A stretch of 64,000 bases of DNA from Basidiobolus meristosporus CBS 931.73 (GCA_002104905.1 MCFE01000300.1:36523-100522); one strand, 5' to 3'. Positions 11,241 through 24,335 are shown, counted from the stretch's first letter. Program-made: numbers and translations. The notes: generated by a model not told the origin, from the letters alone.

Positions 11241-14200
11241 CTCCCACTCAACTAAATAGTTCCTTAATCCTATTTCCTCACTGAGATTCTTAAATTATGG
11301 CCTACCTATTGGTGTAAATATTTATGCCACCATTTTGCCAGTTTGGCAGCAAACAAACTCCAATTAGTTATTATCTACAGATCCCCTCACAAGATGGTGT
11401 TGTATATTTATGTACTTTGTTCTGGCATGACTAGTAGTATTTGAAGCCAATGAAAAACAACCATGATTATCCTTGTAAGTATATGTTGGTTCATCTGAGC
11501 CAATGCCTAAATCTTGTAACAACTTTCATAATCATATAGCCTCCATAGTTGCTTGAAACGCAGCCATATACTCAGCTTCAGTTGTAGATAGGGCCACAGT
11601 TGATTGTTTTTTGCAACCCAAGTAATAGCTGCATCAGCATAGAGAAATAAACACCCTGTGGTAGAGTGTTTGTTAATCAGATCCCAACCCCAATCTGAAT
11701 TGCTATAACCATCAAATTCTTGCCTCTTAGCAGCTCCAGAGTATTGCAGTACCATATTTATGGAGCCTTGTAGATATCTTAAAATCCACTTAACTGCTGT
11801 AATTTGATCTGATCCATAATTCTGCATAAATTAACTGACTATTCCAGCTGCAACTGCAATTTCTTGACATGTAGACACCTTCAAGCTTATTGGGCTACAA
11901 ACCATTGATTGAGAGGGAAACTTTTGGTCAGTATTTGAGCCATTTTCACCTAAAACTGAGTGAAATTTGCTCAATTTTAGATTATTGTCCATAGGGGTAG
12001 CTGCAGCTTTGCAAGTTTCCATTTGAAGCACCTAAGAGTGTCCCTGATGTACTTTGACTGATTTGGCACATTTTTCTGCGTAGGTATGTCATATTCCAAT
12101 TCAATTCCAGAAGAGTACCTTGATTTTCCAAGATCCCTGATCTCAATCTTGCTGAAGATATCTGGTTTTGTTTGTTTAAGTACCTCATAGTCACATTTAG
12201 CTAGTATTAGGCTGTCTACATAAAGAACTAGGATGATTACACAGTTTTTGGGCTGTTTCACATATATACTGTGATTTCCAGTGCTACAAATGAACCCAAT
12301 CTCCTCTAGATAATTGTCAATCTTGTTATACCATGCTCTAGGTGCCTGCTGAAACCCATACAATAATCTCCTGAGTCTACACACTTTATGGGGGCCTTTG
12401 AACTGGTAAAACCTTCTGGTTGCTGTCTATATATAAATTGTTGCATATCTTCACTTAGAAAGGCTGTTTTGACATCCATTTGGTGAAGATCTCAACAGTG
12501 AACAGCTGCCAGGGCTAGACTTGTCCCAATGGAGTTAAACTTGGCAACTGGAGCAAATGTTTCCTTAAAGTCTTTTCCTGGATCTGGGAATAGCCTTCAG
12601 CCACCAATCAAGCCTTGTACTTATCAACAGTACCATTTGAGGTTATGTTGATCTTGTAGACCAATCTACATTCTATTGGCTTTATCCCATTTGGTAAATC
12701 TACAAGCTCTCATGTTTTTGCCTTGAACAGTGATTGGTACTCCTCCTGCATGGCTTGTTGCCACATAGTAGCTTATGGACTTTGCATTGCTTATTTCCGA
12801 CTCTAAGGTCCCGCACATAAGGCAAGATAAGCTTCTTCATGATCATTCAATGTTGGCCACCAGGATCCAGGGGCATTTGTTTTTCTGATAGATCCCCTAA
12901 CTAGGATAAGCCTCTAATATGGAACTGATAAAATTATTTTCTGTATCTGGCTGAATTAGGTACATATCTTCTTCATTAGTGCTGATTGTATCATCAGGCA
13001 GCTGGCCAACAATTTCAGTGGGTTTATGATCTGAGTGCTCCTAAAGTACAGCATCCCTGCTCTTGATCAGCTTATGAATTTTGCAATCATACACTCTATA
13101 TCCTTTAGTATCTTTGCATTACCCAAGAAAGATACCTTTTCTACTCTTTGGCTCCATCTTTGAGCACATTGTTTCAGATTTGTGATAAAAGACATCACTG
13201 CTAACAATCCTGAGGTCCTGGAGGTCTGGTTTTTGCCTGTATATGCTTCAAAGAGTATGGAATCACAAAGTGCTACTGTTGGGCATCTATTCTTGATGTA
13301 TACAAGGGAAGCAACAGATTCAGCCAAAAACTTGTAGTCCATTCCCTTATCATGTAGCATATATCTTCCTGTCTCTAATATTGCTCTATTTGCACATTCT
13401 GCTACTTCATTTTGCTGTGGAGTATGTAAAATAGTGGTCTGTGAAGTATACTGGTAGATGAGCAGTGTTTTGCAAACTCCTTCAAGCAGTATTCACCCCC
13501 ATTGTTCCTTTGAAGTACCTCCAATTTATACCCAGTATGTGTTTCCGCCATGTTCTTGAAGTGCTTAAACATCTTTGAGGCCTCATGCTTTGTTTTGAGG
13601 AGGTACATCTATTTATATCTTGTCTTGTCATCAATAAAAATTATAGAGTATCTCTTGGCTCCAAAGGACTGTTCTCATGGGCTCACTTATGTATGAGTGT
13701 ACAATAGCTAATATTTTGGTAGTGTTAATGCCTCCTGAGCCCCTTAAGCATTGTCTAGCTTGTTTGCCATATGAACATCCTTTACAAACACTCAATTTCA
13801 TCAGAATTGAGTCATTTAGGCATAAAACAAGTTCATTTTTCACCAATTGGCTTGTTTTCTACTCCCCAATGTGTCCTAGCCTCCTATGTTAACAGTGTTG
13901 GCATACTCAGGTACAATGACCTTGCATTGTAACTTATATATTTTGTGGTATCTGATTCCCAAAGCTACTTCTTGTCCGTTTTCACTCAATATTAAGCAAT
14001 TCAGCGTAGTAAAAGCAAATTTCAGTTTCTGAGCAGTTGCTTTACTCTCTGAGAGTAGGTTCTTTGCTATTCCAAGTATGTAGAGTGCGTCAGTCAGTTT
14101 TGCTGTTGTAGCCCCTGAGATAGCCCTCATATTTAGTTGTATAGACCTGCTGGTAGTAGCTACCAGTGCAGAGTTGTCTCCCAGATGAACCTTTTTTATT

Positions 14201-15113
14201 GGAATATTATCCAAGTTGCTGAACCATTCCTTCATACCAGATATATGCTGTGATGCTCCAGGGTCAATATACCGTTGAGTACTTTGGTTACTTGCACTCT
14301 CTTGTAGAGGTACTAATAGCTGTTCATCAGTAGTTATATGATTTGCCTACTCCAGATTCTGTATCTTGTCTGCCAGTTTCTTCTTGCATTCTATTGCCCA
14401 GTGGTCTGGCTTCTTACAGTAGTTACAGCAACCAGGTTTTCTTTGGTTTTGTTGCCTTCCCTTCATTTATGTGTGCCTTTCTAAGCTGAATGAAGCATTG
14501 TCTTCAATTTTCTCTGCTTAGTCTTTATGTCTGAGTTTTTCATGAAGAATTCTTCCTTTGACAAAGTCTAAAGTCAAATTGTCTTCTCTGCTTTCAAAAG
14601 AATGTGTGAGTAGTTCATACTTGTCTGGTAGGCTGCAAAGCAGACACAGTATCTTTTCTTCATCATCTACACAAGAATTATTACTGTAAAGCTCTTCTAC
14701 AAGTGTGTTCATTCTGGGATTGAGTTGTAGCATGTCATCATCTGGCTTCTTTCACATGTTGAAGAACTTTTGTTTTAAATAAAGCTTGCATGATACTTAC
14801 TTTGCTCTAAAGATCTTCTCTGAGGATCCCCATGCTGCTTTGTCAGTATTTGAAGCATGGATTTGTCCAATGAAGAAATCTTGCATAATAGTACATTGAG
14901 CATTGAAGGCCTTTCTCTTCTTCTCTGGAAACTTCTCCACTTCTTCTGCTATTCCTTTGGCTCAACTTCTTTTCCAGTTGCTATATTCCAAGGCTTTCTT
15001 TCCTCAAGGTGGATATACATCTTGATTCTCCAAAGCTTGTAGTTCTTCCCATCATACCTATCCTTTACAGGGAAGATGTATGTATTGTTCTGTTTGCTGG
15101 TAGAAGTCAACAT
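11241..15113 (-). pseudogene. CopB copy 1: decayed gag-pol polyprotein
   Basis: A Ty1/copia polyprotein read leftward from the ATG at 15113. Domain order and evidence: Gag (14733-14518, LVEELYSNNSCVDDEEK); a zinc-knuckle region near 14430; protease (14235-13876, with VHLGDNSALVATTS and AKNLLSESKATA); the integrase zinc finger (13846-13631, CKGCSYGKQARQCL) and core (13608-13402, RNNGGEYCLKEF, and 13360-13067); reverse transcriptase (12384-11977, LLYGFQQAPRAW and LYVDSLILA, so the YVDD-type motif is YVDS and a catalytic Asp is lost); and RNase H (11827-11507, YSNSDWG and STTGCLFLY). Many stops and frameshifts are present. A TGA in Gag near 14750 is shared with copy 3. Confidence 0.9.
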
Positions 15114-15146
15114 CAGAATAGGCAGAAGTAATTGGGGCTTACAACC

Positions 15147-15513
15147 AGTTACAAATTCAGAAGTGATTTGGATATTATGAGCATATCAAGGAATAGTGAT
15201 AATAGTTGAATTGTTGTTTATTCATATTGAGGATGATTATCTATGCCTTTGTAGAGGTAATATAGCTGTAAAACTCAGTAAAGAGGGTTTCCTAACACTC
15301 AAGAACATTCTGTAACAGTTTCAGTATTAGTACATAATGTTTGGTAAAGCGTCAATATGATATTGACTCATGGGGAATAATCAAAGGATCATGGATCAGA
15401 AGAAACTGGCTAAGTTGGGGCTGCTATTAGTCATACAGTGATCAAGACTAGTCTAGAGTTGCCAAGTAAATTTCTAACTGCTGAATGATACCAAATAGTC
15501 TAATATTACAACC
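15147..15513 (-). repeat. CopB copy 1, 5' LTR
   Basis: Reverse-oriented LTR of about 367 bases, next to a decayed primer-binding site (15134-15146) that corresponds to GGTTGTAAGCCCC on the element strand. It contains the uninterrupted version of the MITE target (TACATAATGTTTGG). Its outer edge at about 15513 is approximate. Confidence 0.82.
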
Positions 15514-17240
15514 AAGATAATATGGTCATTGGATGTCTGCCACCATGATTGAGGGGCACTTCTTATTTGGGTAGGTTCCCTAGCAAAAAAGATCTGTTCT
15601 GATCTCAAACTGGCAAGGCTTTTATGTTACTGGCTAGATTAGGTATGCTTCTTCTGTATTAGTGGTCAATGCATCAGCAGGTAGCTGGCCAATGATTACA
15701 GCAGCTCTCCATTCTGAATTCTACCCAAGTACAACAACCTTACTCTTGATCAGCTTCTGAATTTCAACATGATAAACTGTATACCCTTTAGAATAAGTCT
15801 GAGTGTTCAATAGCCAATATTTTGGTGGTCTTCATGCCTCCTGAGCTCCTGAAACATTGCTTAGCTTGTTTGCCATATGAACATCCCTTACAGACACTCA
15901 ATATGGTTGGAGTTGAGTTACAAAGGCTCAAACAAGCTGATTTTTCACTAATTGGCTCATTTTCTGTTCTGCAATGTGTTCTAGCCTCCTATGCTTGGGC
16001 TCCTAGTTAGCTTCATCAGTTTCAGCAATATTGACATACGCAGGTGCAGTGGTCTTGCATTGTAAGTGTATATATACTGATCTCTGATTTCCAAAACAAA
16101 TTTTTGTCCAATTTCACTTAATATTGAGCAGCTCAGCTGTGTAAAATAATTTTCAGTCTCTGAATGGTCGCTTTGGCAGTGGAGAGTGCATTCTTAGCTG
16201 TTCCAGGCATCTAGATTACATTAGTCAGTTTTGCTATTGTTGCCCCTGATTATCAATCATATTTAGCTGTATAGGCCCACTTGTAATAGCTTCCAGGGCA
16301 GAGTTGTCTCCAAAATAAACTTTTCTAACATGAATAGTCTTGATACTGCTTGATTACTCATTTATACCACAAATATACTCTGGAGCTCACAAGTCAATAC
16401 ACCACTCATTACTTTGGTTACTTGCACTCTTGTATACAATTACAAAAAATGCTCATTGGTAGCTATACAGCTTGTCTGCACTAGTTTGTGTTTTATGTCT
16501 GATGGTTTCTTCTTGCATTCTCTTGCCCAGTGTCCTGGCTTTTTACAACAGTTACAGCACACAGGTTTTCTTTGGTTTTGTTGCTTTCCCTTCTTTTCTG
16601 TGCTCCTTTTGGAGCTGAATAAAGCATTATCTTTGGTTTTCTCTGCTTGGTTATTACATATGAATATTTTTGGGAGATGTCTGCTTTTGGCATAATCTAA
16701 GGTCAGATTGACTTCTCTGCTTTCCAAGAAAAGCATCAGAAGATTATACTTGTCTGGTAAGCTGCAAAGCAGACAGAGTATCTTTTCATCATCATCTACA
16801 ACAGCATTAATACTCTAAAGCTCTTCTGCAAGTGTCTCCATTTTGGTAATCAGTTGCAGCAGGTCATCCTCTGGCTTCCTCCTCATGTTGAAGAACTTTG
16901 CTCTCAATATCTTTTCTACAGATTCCTATGCTGCTTTGGTATATCAGAAGCATGAATTTGGCCAATGACAAAGTTTTGCACCTTGATACATATGGCATTA
17001 AAGGTTTTCACTGCTTCTCCTGATACTTTTCAACTTCTTCTGCTGTTTATTTGTGTTCAACCACCATAACTGTTATTATAATCCAGAGCTTTCCTGCCTC
17101 AAGGTGGATCTGTGTCTTGAATCCCCATAGACTGTAGCTCTTTTTATCAAGCCTGCCTTTTAAAGGGAAGATTTTCTATTGTTATTTTTGCTGATAGATG
17201 TCATCTTTAGATTAGATTAAGGCAATTGGGTCTCATAACC
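15514..17240 (-). pseudogene. CopB copy 2: gag-protease-partial integrase, core deleted
   Basis: Read leftward from the ATG near 17204. Gag spans about 17200-16740. The zinc knuckle at 16580-16510 is intact (CCNCCKKPGHWAREC, a CCHC pattern). Protease follows at about 16440-16040, then the integrase zinc-finger segment at about 15900 (compare CKGCSYGKQARQC in copy 1). At about 15800 it jumps to sequence matching copy 1 at 13110-12840, so the integrase catalytic core is deleted. No RT or RNase H remains. The primer-binding site complement, 17228-17240, still fits the initiator-Met anticodon arm (GGTTATGAGACCC on the element strand). Confidence 0.82.
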
Positions 17241-17365
17241 TGATGCATCTTAAGAAGTGATTTGGACATAAAAAGCTTATCTTCCTTATGAATAAACAAA
17301 CAGTTCAGCTATGATCATGATTTCTTGATAAGCTTGTTATATCCAAAACCTTTTTAATTTGCAAC
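17241..17365. repeat. Head-to-head CopB LTR ends
   Basis: About 17241-17280 is the reverse-oriented end of the copy 2 5' LTR. From about 17281 to 17365 the same LTR end appears again in forward orientation (CTTATGAATAAACAAAC... to TTTGCAACC). The two ends form an imperfect inverted repeat. The rest of both LTRs is missing, so this is a rearrangement junction. Confidence 0.65.
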
Positions 17366-17800
17366 CACATATGATAAGTGACAACAAGCAATATGCAAAA
17401 CTAGCAAAATGTAAATTCTTCAAGTGACATGCTTAGTATTTGGAACACATAGTGACTAGCACAGAAGCGCCCTTGGACCTCAAGAAGGTTGAAATCACTA
17501 AACTTCTGATGCAGTCCCACAGCTTATAAAAGCTTTGAACATTCCTTGGAATGATCTCTTATTATATGCATATGTTGCAGCCCCTTTTGTTGATATTCTC
17601 AAGAAAGAGAACACCCTGGAGTGGGGCACAGCATGTGAGACTACTGTTCATATGCTCAAGTGTGAGCTTACTAAGCTGCCATGCATATAAGAATATCTGA
17701 CTTTACTCATTTTGCAGAGTAGAGCTGGTCTATACATCAATAGCATCAGAGGTGCACCATATAGTCTCTGAAGCTCAGCAAAGTGTCCAAAAGAAAATGC
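17366..17800 (+). pseudogene. Gypsy reverse transcriptase/RNase H fragment
   Basis: Colinear with 35745-36130 of the main gypsy element, covering the end of the reverse transcriptase and the start of RNase H. The shared stretch includes CACATAGTGACTAGCACAG at about 17444. Stops and substitutions are frequent. The fragment is free-standing, with no LTR of its own. Confidence 0.75.
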
Positions 17801-18440
17801 TCATATATTCAGCTACTGCAGGTTGGGAGGGAGTGAATAAGTCCAATATACCAGAGCCTTCATCTCAGACAACTACAAAAATTGTTCAAGCTGCTTTGGG
17901 TCATGATGAAGACTGGGCTAGCTTATAAGTTATAGTAGGACATCTAGTATGTCCTAATCCCATAGGGAGCTCAAGGAGAAGCAGGAGGCATGTATATTGT
18001 CTACTGAGGAAAATCCATGAATTGAGTAAGAAAACTGGATATGAGTCAGCTTTGTATGCTAAGAAGAAATCTCAAGTCAAGTCAACACAATCAAAGGCAG
18101 AAATACAAGGCAGCTGCACCTGACACCTCTCTACTTCCTCAAGATCCTACAATAAGTGGGACTAACAGCTCCAAGCAAAGGGTAAATAACTAACATGCAG
18201 CTGGAGCAGTGCCACCATGGGAAAAGCAGCCAGAAATAGATGTACCAGTAAAATATCTATCAGGCGTAAACTGATGAATACTTCCAAGGGCACTTGATCA
18301 ATGTATCAGTGAACGGTTAGGCAGTGGTAAAGGTGAAGCTAATGGGAGTCATTCAAAGCCTACCTATGCAAGGCAATAGAAGGTCAACAGAAATGCTGCA
18401 GTTCTTGTCAATTGATATTATCAATACAGCGCAGTTGGAA
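17801..18440. other. Unassigned degenerate stretch
   Basis: No gene recognised. A short frame reads LRKIHELSKKTGYESALYAKKK near 18000-18070. A segment near 17905 (GATGAAGACTGGGCT) resembles the GAAGAGTGGGCTGAT part of CACTA ORF2 at 43055, so this may be a strongly decayed ORF2 fragment. I would not defend that without an alignment. Confidence 0.3.
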
Positions 18441-18808
18441 TGTTAAGTTATTGGAATATTTGGTATCATTCAGCAGGTAAAAATTTACTTAGAAGTTCTA
18501 GACTAGTCCTGGTCACTGTAGAACATATTTGCAGCCCCACCTTTGCCATTTCCTCACATCTATAATCCAATGATTATTCCCTTATAGTGATTATCAAATA
18601 TACACTTTTGTCAAACATTATGTACCAACCCTGATACTGTTACAGAATGCTCCAGATTGTTAAGAAAGCCTCCTTACATAGTGTTACAGCTACATTACCT
18701 CTACAAAGGCATAGATACTAATCCTCTTTATGAATAAACAACATTTCAACTATTATCACTATTTCTTGATATGTTCATTATATCCAAATCACTTCTTAAA
18801 TTGCAACT
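18441..18808 (+). repeat. CopB copy 3, 5' LTR (368 bp)
   Basis: Forward LTR from TGTTAAGTTATTGG to the base before GGTTGTAAGCCCC, a decayed primer-binding site. It holds an AATAAA at about 18733 near the 3' end. The partner LTR starts at 21154. Confidence 0.85.
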
Positions 18809-18841
18809 GGTTGTAAGCCCCAATTACCTCTGCCTATTCTA

Positions 18842-21153
18842 ATGTTGACTTCGTCCAGCAAACAGAACAATACAAGCATCTTCCCTGTAAAGGATAGGTA
18901 TGATGGGAAGAACTACAAGCTTTGGAGAATCAAGATGTATATCCACCTTGAGGAAAGAAAGCTTTGGAATATAGAAACTGGAAAAGAAGTTGAGCCCAAA
19001 GGAATAGCAGAAGAAGTGGAGAGGTTTCCAGAGAAGAAGAGAAAGGCCTTCAATGCTCAATGTACTATTATGCAAGATTTCTTCATTGGACAAGTCCATG
19101 CTTCAAATACTGACAAAGCAGCATGGGGATCTTCAGAGAAGATCTTTAGAGCAAAGTTAGTATCATGCAAGCTTTATTTAAAACAAAAGTTCTTCAACAT
19201 GTGAAAGAAGCCAGATGATGACATGCTACAACTCAATCCCAGAATGGAGACACTTGTAAAAGAGCTTTAGAGTATTGATGCTGGTATAGATGATGAAGAA
19301 AAGATATTCTGTCTGCTTCACAGCCTACCAGACAAGTATGAACTACTCACACATTCTTTTGAAAGCAGAGAAAACAATTTGACTTTAGACTTTGTCAAAG
19401 GAAGAATTCTTCATGAAAAACTCAGACGTAAAGACTAAACAGAGAAAATTGAAGACAATGCTTTATTCAGCTTAAAAAGGCGCACATAAATGAAGGGAAG
19501 GCAACAAAACCAAAGAAAACCTGGTTGCTGTAACTACTGTAAGAAGCCAGGATACTGGGCAAGAGAATACAAGAAGAAACTAGCAAACAAAAAACAGAAA
19601 CTGCAGCAGGCAAACAATACAACTACTGACAAACAGCTATTTGTAGCAGTACAAGAGAGTGTAAGTAACTAAATCAATGAATGCTCTATTGAATCTGGAG
19701 CATCACAGCATATTTGTGGTACAAAGGAGTAATTCAGCAACTTGAAGACTATTGCCATAAGAAAGGCTAATCTGGGAGACAACCCTGCACTGCAAGCTAC
19801 CACCAGTGGGTCTATACAACAAAGTATAAGTGATTTCTTGGGGACCACAGCAGCAAACTGATTGACATACTCTACATCCCTGGAATAGCAAAGAACCTAA
19901 TCTCAGTCAGTAAAGCAACTGCTCAGGGACTGAGATTTGTTTTTACTAAGTGAACTGCACAATATTGAGTGAAAATGGTCGAAAATTAGCTTGGGAATTA
20001 GAAATCACAATATATATTAGTTACAATGCAAGATCATTGTACCTGAGAATGCCAACAATGCAAAACTGATGATACTAACTGGGAGATATGGAATAGTAAG
20101 ATTGGTGGCTAATGGCTACTCCTGGATCCAGGGAATAGACTTTGAGGAAACATTTGCTCTGGCTGCCATTTTAGCTCCATTAGGGCAGTTCTAGCCCTGG
20201 CAGCAGTACACAGTCTAGATCTACACCAAATGGATGTCAAAACAGCCTTTCTAAATGTGATTTGCAGGAAAATTAGGCTTTTTCTTGGAATTGTAGTCAA
20301 ATTTGACATACCTGCGCAGAAAATGTGCTGAATCAGTCTCAGTACATTAGGAACATTCCTAGATGCTTCAAGATGGAAAATTGCTAGCCTGCAGCTACCC
20401 CTATGGGCAATAATCTAAAATTGATGAAGTCACAAACAGTTCTAGATGAAAATGGCTTAGATATACATCAAAACTTTACCTATATATCAATGGCTATAGC
20501 CTGATGTGCTTGTTGGTGTCCACATGTCCTGATATTGCAGTGGTAGCTGGAATAGACAGTCAGTTCATGCAGAATCATGGATCAGACTATATTAGAGTAG
20601 TTAAGCAGATTTTTAGATATCTACAAGGTACCATAATTATGGTACTGGAATACCCTGGAGCAGCTAATAGGCAGAAATTTGCTGGTTATAGTAATTCAGG
20701 TTTGGGTAGGGATCTGATGAGAAATGCTCAGCCACTAGGCTGTTATTTCTTTATGCTGGTGCAGCTATTACTGTAATTGTAAGAAAAACTAACTGTGGAC
20801 CTATCTACAACTGAAGCTGAATATATAGCTGCTTGCCAGGCAACAAGGAGGCTATATGACTACAGATATTAATCAGAGACCTAGGCATTAATTCAGATGA
20901 TTCAACATGTATTTACAAAGATAATCAAAGTAGTATTTCATTAGCTAGGGATCCTACTAATCATGTCAGAACTAAGCACATAGTTCTACAACATCACTTT
21001 TTGAGGGGAGATGTAGAAAAAAACTTTGCAGAGATAATTTACTGTCCCCCTGACAAAATGCTGGCAGATATACTGATAAAACTACAGGCTCAAACAAGAT
21101 TTGAGAATCTTAGAGAGGAATTTGGATTAAGAAATTATTTAGCTGAGAGGCAA
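18842..21153 (+). pseudogene. CopB copy 3: gag-pol with integrase deleted
   Basis: Starts at the ATG at 18842 with a 120-codon open Gag N-terminus (SSSKQNNTSIFPVKDRYDGKN). It stops at a TGA at 19202, then continues in the same frame with KKPDDDMLQLNPR. The zinc knuckle near 19520 is damaged (CCNYCKKPGYWAREY; the His and last Cys are replaced by Tyr). Protease follows at about 19680-19980. At about 20085 the sequence jumps straight into reverse transcriptase, so the integrase and the first part of RT (roughly 1.9 kb compared with copy 1) are missing. RNase H and the C-terminal tail follow at about 20500-21120. The 90-codon frame at 20504-20776 is part of this tail. Confidence 0.87.
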
Positions 21154-22255
21154 TGTTGAAATATTGGACTATTGGGTATCACTAAGCAGCTAAAAATTTA
21201 CTTAACAATTCTATACCAATGTTGGTCACTATAGGACTTATTTGCAGCCCCAACTTTGCCAGTTTCTTCACATCTATGATCCTCTGATAATTCCTCTATA
21301 ATGTAGATCAAATTTACACTTTACCACACATTATGTACTAACCCTGAAACTATTGCAGAATGCTACTGAATGCTAAGAAACCCTCCTTACTTAGTGTTGC
21401 CAGCGGTGTTGTGGTGTAGAGGTACTCCTGGGAGAAGCTACACAACTCAAGGTGTGTGAGGTGTCTGATGGGTGCAATAACCTCTGTGTCTAAACTGCTG
21501 GTGTCTTTGTCAATATGTCACTATGGTAAAAGCTCCTGCTTCTCTAGCTTCCTAGGTGCTCCAAGTGTCTCCAAAGGCCTCTGTGTGTCTTGTGCACTAC
21601 CCTGAAAAGCTCCTTGATGGCAGGTCTGAGATGTACTGTTGAAGGCAGGTGCAGTGATCAACTGCTAATCAATAAGGTAGAAGAGTTACTGATAGAAGGG
21701 ATGATTTATTGATGAGGGATTGCTTTCCCTTAAATACTTTTCCTGATTGCCGAGTGATTACTAATGACAAGGTTCTAGAAGATTCTAGGTATCAGTGGAA
21801 TTCTTGATGACATCACTATGAGCTAAAAATATGCCAAGAATGTCCTGGAAGGTTCTAAAAGGCACAGCACTCTCAACCAATCAGGAATCAGTAGTCTGAA
21901 ACCTGTGCAACATAGAAATACCATATATGGTATTGAAATGGTAGGAATGGTAACACAGACCTAGGTCATGTGTCACGGGTACTGACGCGGGTACTTGCCT
22001 TATATAGGTACATCTACTGATCACAAGGCTGAATAACATCTGGGATAACTAATGCTAATAACTAATCAGGGTAAACATCATATGGGGATAATACTGATAA
22101 TATGGGCAAAAGAAGAATGGGATAATACTGATAAGATAAAATATGGATAAGTATATCATAATGACTATATGAATAAACTTGTCTGTGGGAGGTATGTTTA
22201 CCCCACCACAGCGGTATTACTATTACAAAGGTATATATACTGATCCTCATCATGA
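21154..22255 (+). repeat. CopB copy 3, 3' LTR, interrupted
   Basis: Starts TGTTGAAATATTGG at 21154, preceded by the purine-rich CTGAGAGG. It is split by an 804-base LTR-Y insertion at 21407 and resumes at 22211. It fades out around 22255, so the 3' end is lost. Confidence 0.8.
21407..22210 (+). repeat. LTR-Y solo LTR-like element, copy 1 (804 bp)
   Basis: Non-coding element beginning TGTTGTGGTGTAG and ending CCCCACCACA, so termini are TG...CA with a short inverted repeat. The 4-base duplication GCGG lies on both sides (21403-21406 and 22211-22214). Removing the element restores the CopB LTR. It has a GAATAAAC near its 3' end, like the other LTRs. No internal domain that could belong to it is in the window. 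Confidence 0.8.
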
Positions 22256-22289
22256 GACAATTCATATACTGCAGTTGTTTTATTGTTTA

Positions 22290-22900
22290 TTGTAGATGGA
22301 GTGAAAGTCCCACAAGCAGGCAAGGATCATTGTCAGGTTATTGTGGCCAAATGAAATGCCATCAGAAGAGCTTGAGACATCAATATGCATACATAAAGGC
22401 TACAGCACCTCATTGGAGTAGTGCTCAAGAGAATACACTTGAATGCTGAAAGTGCCTATTGGCAGTATTTGGCAATCAGGAGAGGTAGGACCTTTATTAT
22501 AGTGATACAATGCCTATTCAGCACCTCACATATCTTGATTTGTATAGCTTTGCCTCAAACTGCTCCAATATCATCATGATGCTGTCTTTAATGGACAGAG
22601 TAGATTCTACTGACAGGAAAAGTTTCAGTGCCATCATATCAACTGGTAATCAAGATGCCTACAGAGGAGCTATTACACACTAATAGGTGCCTCAACTGGC
22701 TGCAGCACATCTTGAAGGGCAGTATTTAAGAAAATGTAATAAGGCACAGAAAATTGAAAGGCTAGCAGTTGAGGTGCAAGACCTTGCAGAGCCACCTGAG
22801 GACCAGGTGGCATGGTAGTCAGTAAACTAATAATAGTTAAAAGTGGCAAGGCTCCTGCTAAGCTCATGAGCAAGGAAGATCATACCTCATGCACTAACTG
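22290..22900 (+). pseudogene. CACTA ORF2 fragments (two partial copies)
   Basis: Two successive stretches, about 22290-22500 and 22570-22900, both resemble the middle to C-terminal part of ORF2 at 44050-44290 (for example the region around GCAGCACTTCTTCATGGGCA). Neither has an open frame of useful length. The doubling suggests a local duplication or two independent insertions. Confidence 0.55.
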
Positions 22901-24335
22901 AATGGTGAAGTTGAGTATGAATACTTTTGCATATTATCACAGGCCTCTGTAGCTGGAATCTGAGCACCATAAGCCTCAGGTACTAGATGCAAGTCCTCAC
23001 TCTTACAGCGCTCTAATATATCATGCACAAATTGCACCTAAGTAGGTACTTAAGTAGTGATTTTCTCCGGTATGGCAGGTGAAACACAACAGATATCATG
23101 TATGAAGATACAGAAACAGGTTATAGAGTCTTTGGTATGTTTTGAGACTGCTACTCCTCTCTGCTATGCTATGGCTCTGTTGGGCATTGAAAGCTCAAGC
23201 TAATATGAAGCACACTCTGCAAGTACCATATATCAACAAGTCCTTACAATCCTTGAGAATGCCTGTCAACATTCCTATTATGATATGCAGCTCTGTACCA
23301 GTCCTTACCCACATGAAGCTGGTAATCTGTTAGGCCTAAAAGACCAATTCTTTGCTCAGAAATACCCAGTTCTAATTGTCTGAGATTTAATGCTGTTCAA
23401 GTAGTACCTATCAATGAAATATCCCCTTACTTTAGTGTTGTTACTAATGAGACACATGTACTTGAGCTGTGTAGTGCTGATTACTATGATATACTGCCTT
23501 AAATATCAACAATACTCCCCACTACTATATAGTACCTACTGGCACAGAGCTAGCACACTTTTGCAACCTAACAGGGTATGTTTACAGTATGGGCACTTTT
23601 TGAAAGGGACTTTTCCAACAGAAAGATGGTGCTGGGTACTGAAAAGCTCATATTGTACTCTGTGTGCTCACTAGTGACTGCAATGGTGCAGTGCTGGTTA
23701 AGACTGTGATATGTAGCAGTACTAGTGATATAGTCACAGTGTATAGCCTCCTAACATGTCAAATTTTTGCTGAGATCCACAATTGCAAGGCTCTACTTTG
23801 TCAGCTAGAAAAGTCTTAGTTTGTAATATCATGGGTCATGGTTTTCAGGCAGCTCACTGTGCAATGCAAATGACAAAAGGCTAGAGATCATCAAACACAA
23901 CAATTGAGAATATGCACAGCATCCCTAAGAGCTGCACATTACATGCTCAGCTAGATCAAGTGTTATACCCAATCAAAGCACAATGATAAGCCTAGTGAGA
24001 AAGAACCACCATCCAGAATTGCAGGAATATACTAATAAGTATTCCTCAGAAGCTGTGTGCAATCAGCTATGACCTGGAGTACTTTCTGCCTGATTTAATA
24101 TTCCCAGGTGCTCTGATTGCCTAGGTGTTGGGCATTGGTGCTTTGCAATTGGAAAATTTGAGTCTTCTGTAGTATTCTACAATAACAATGGTAAAATCAA
24201 GATGTGAGTGTAAATAGATTTTACTACTTGAGAATTGTTTCATTAAATAGTGCTACAGTATAGCAGAGGGGTACAGCATGCCATTATTTGGCTGCAAAGT
24301 GTGCAACATTACTCCACTTCTTCAAACATGAAGAA
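22901..24335. other. Unrecognised 1.4 kb stretch
   Basis: I recognise no element or gene here. The longest frames are 63 and 86 codons (23142-23333 and 23414-23674, plus strand) and have no motif I can name. Codon structure is weak on both strands. It is not obviously homologous to any other part of the window, unlike almost everything around it. It may be a decayed element of a family absent elsewhere here, or old host DNA. Confidence 0.3.

Noticed and set aside
22901-24335. Helitron
   Set aside because: No Rep or helicase motif and no hairpin plus CTRR end that I could identify.
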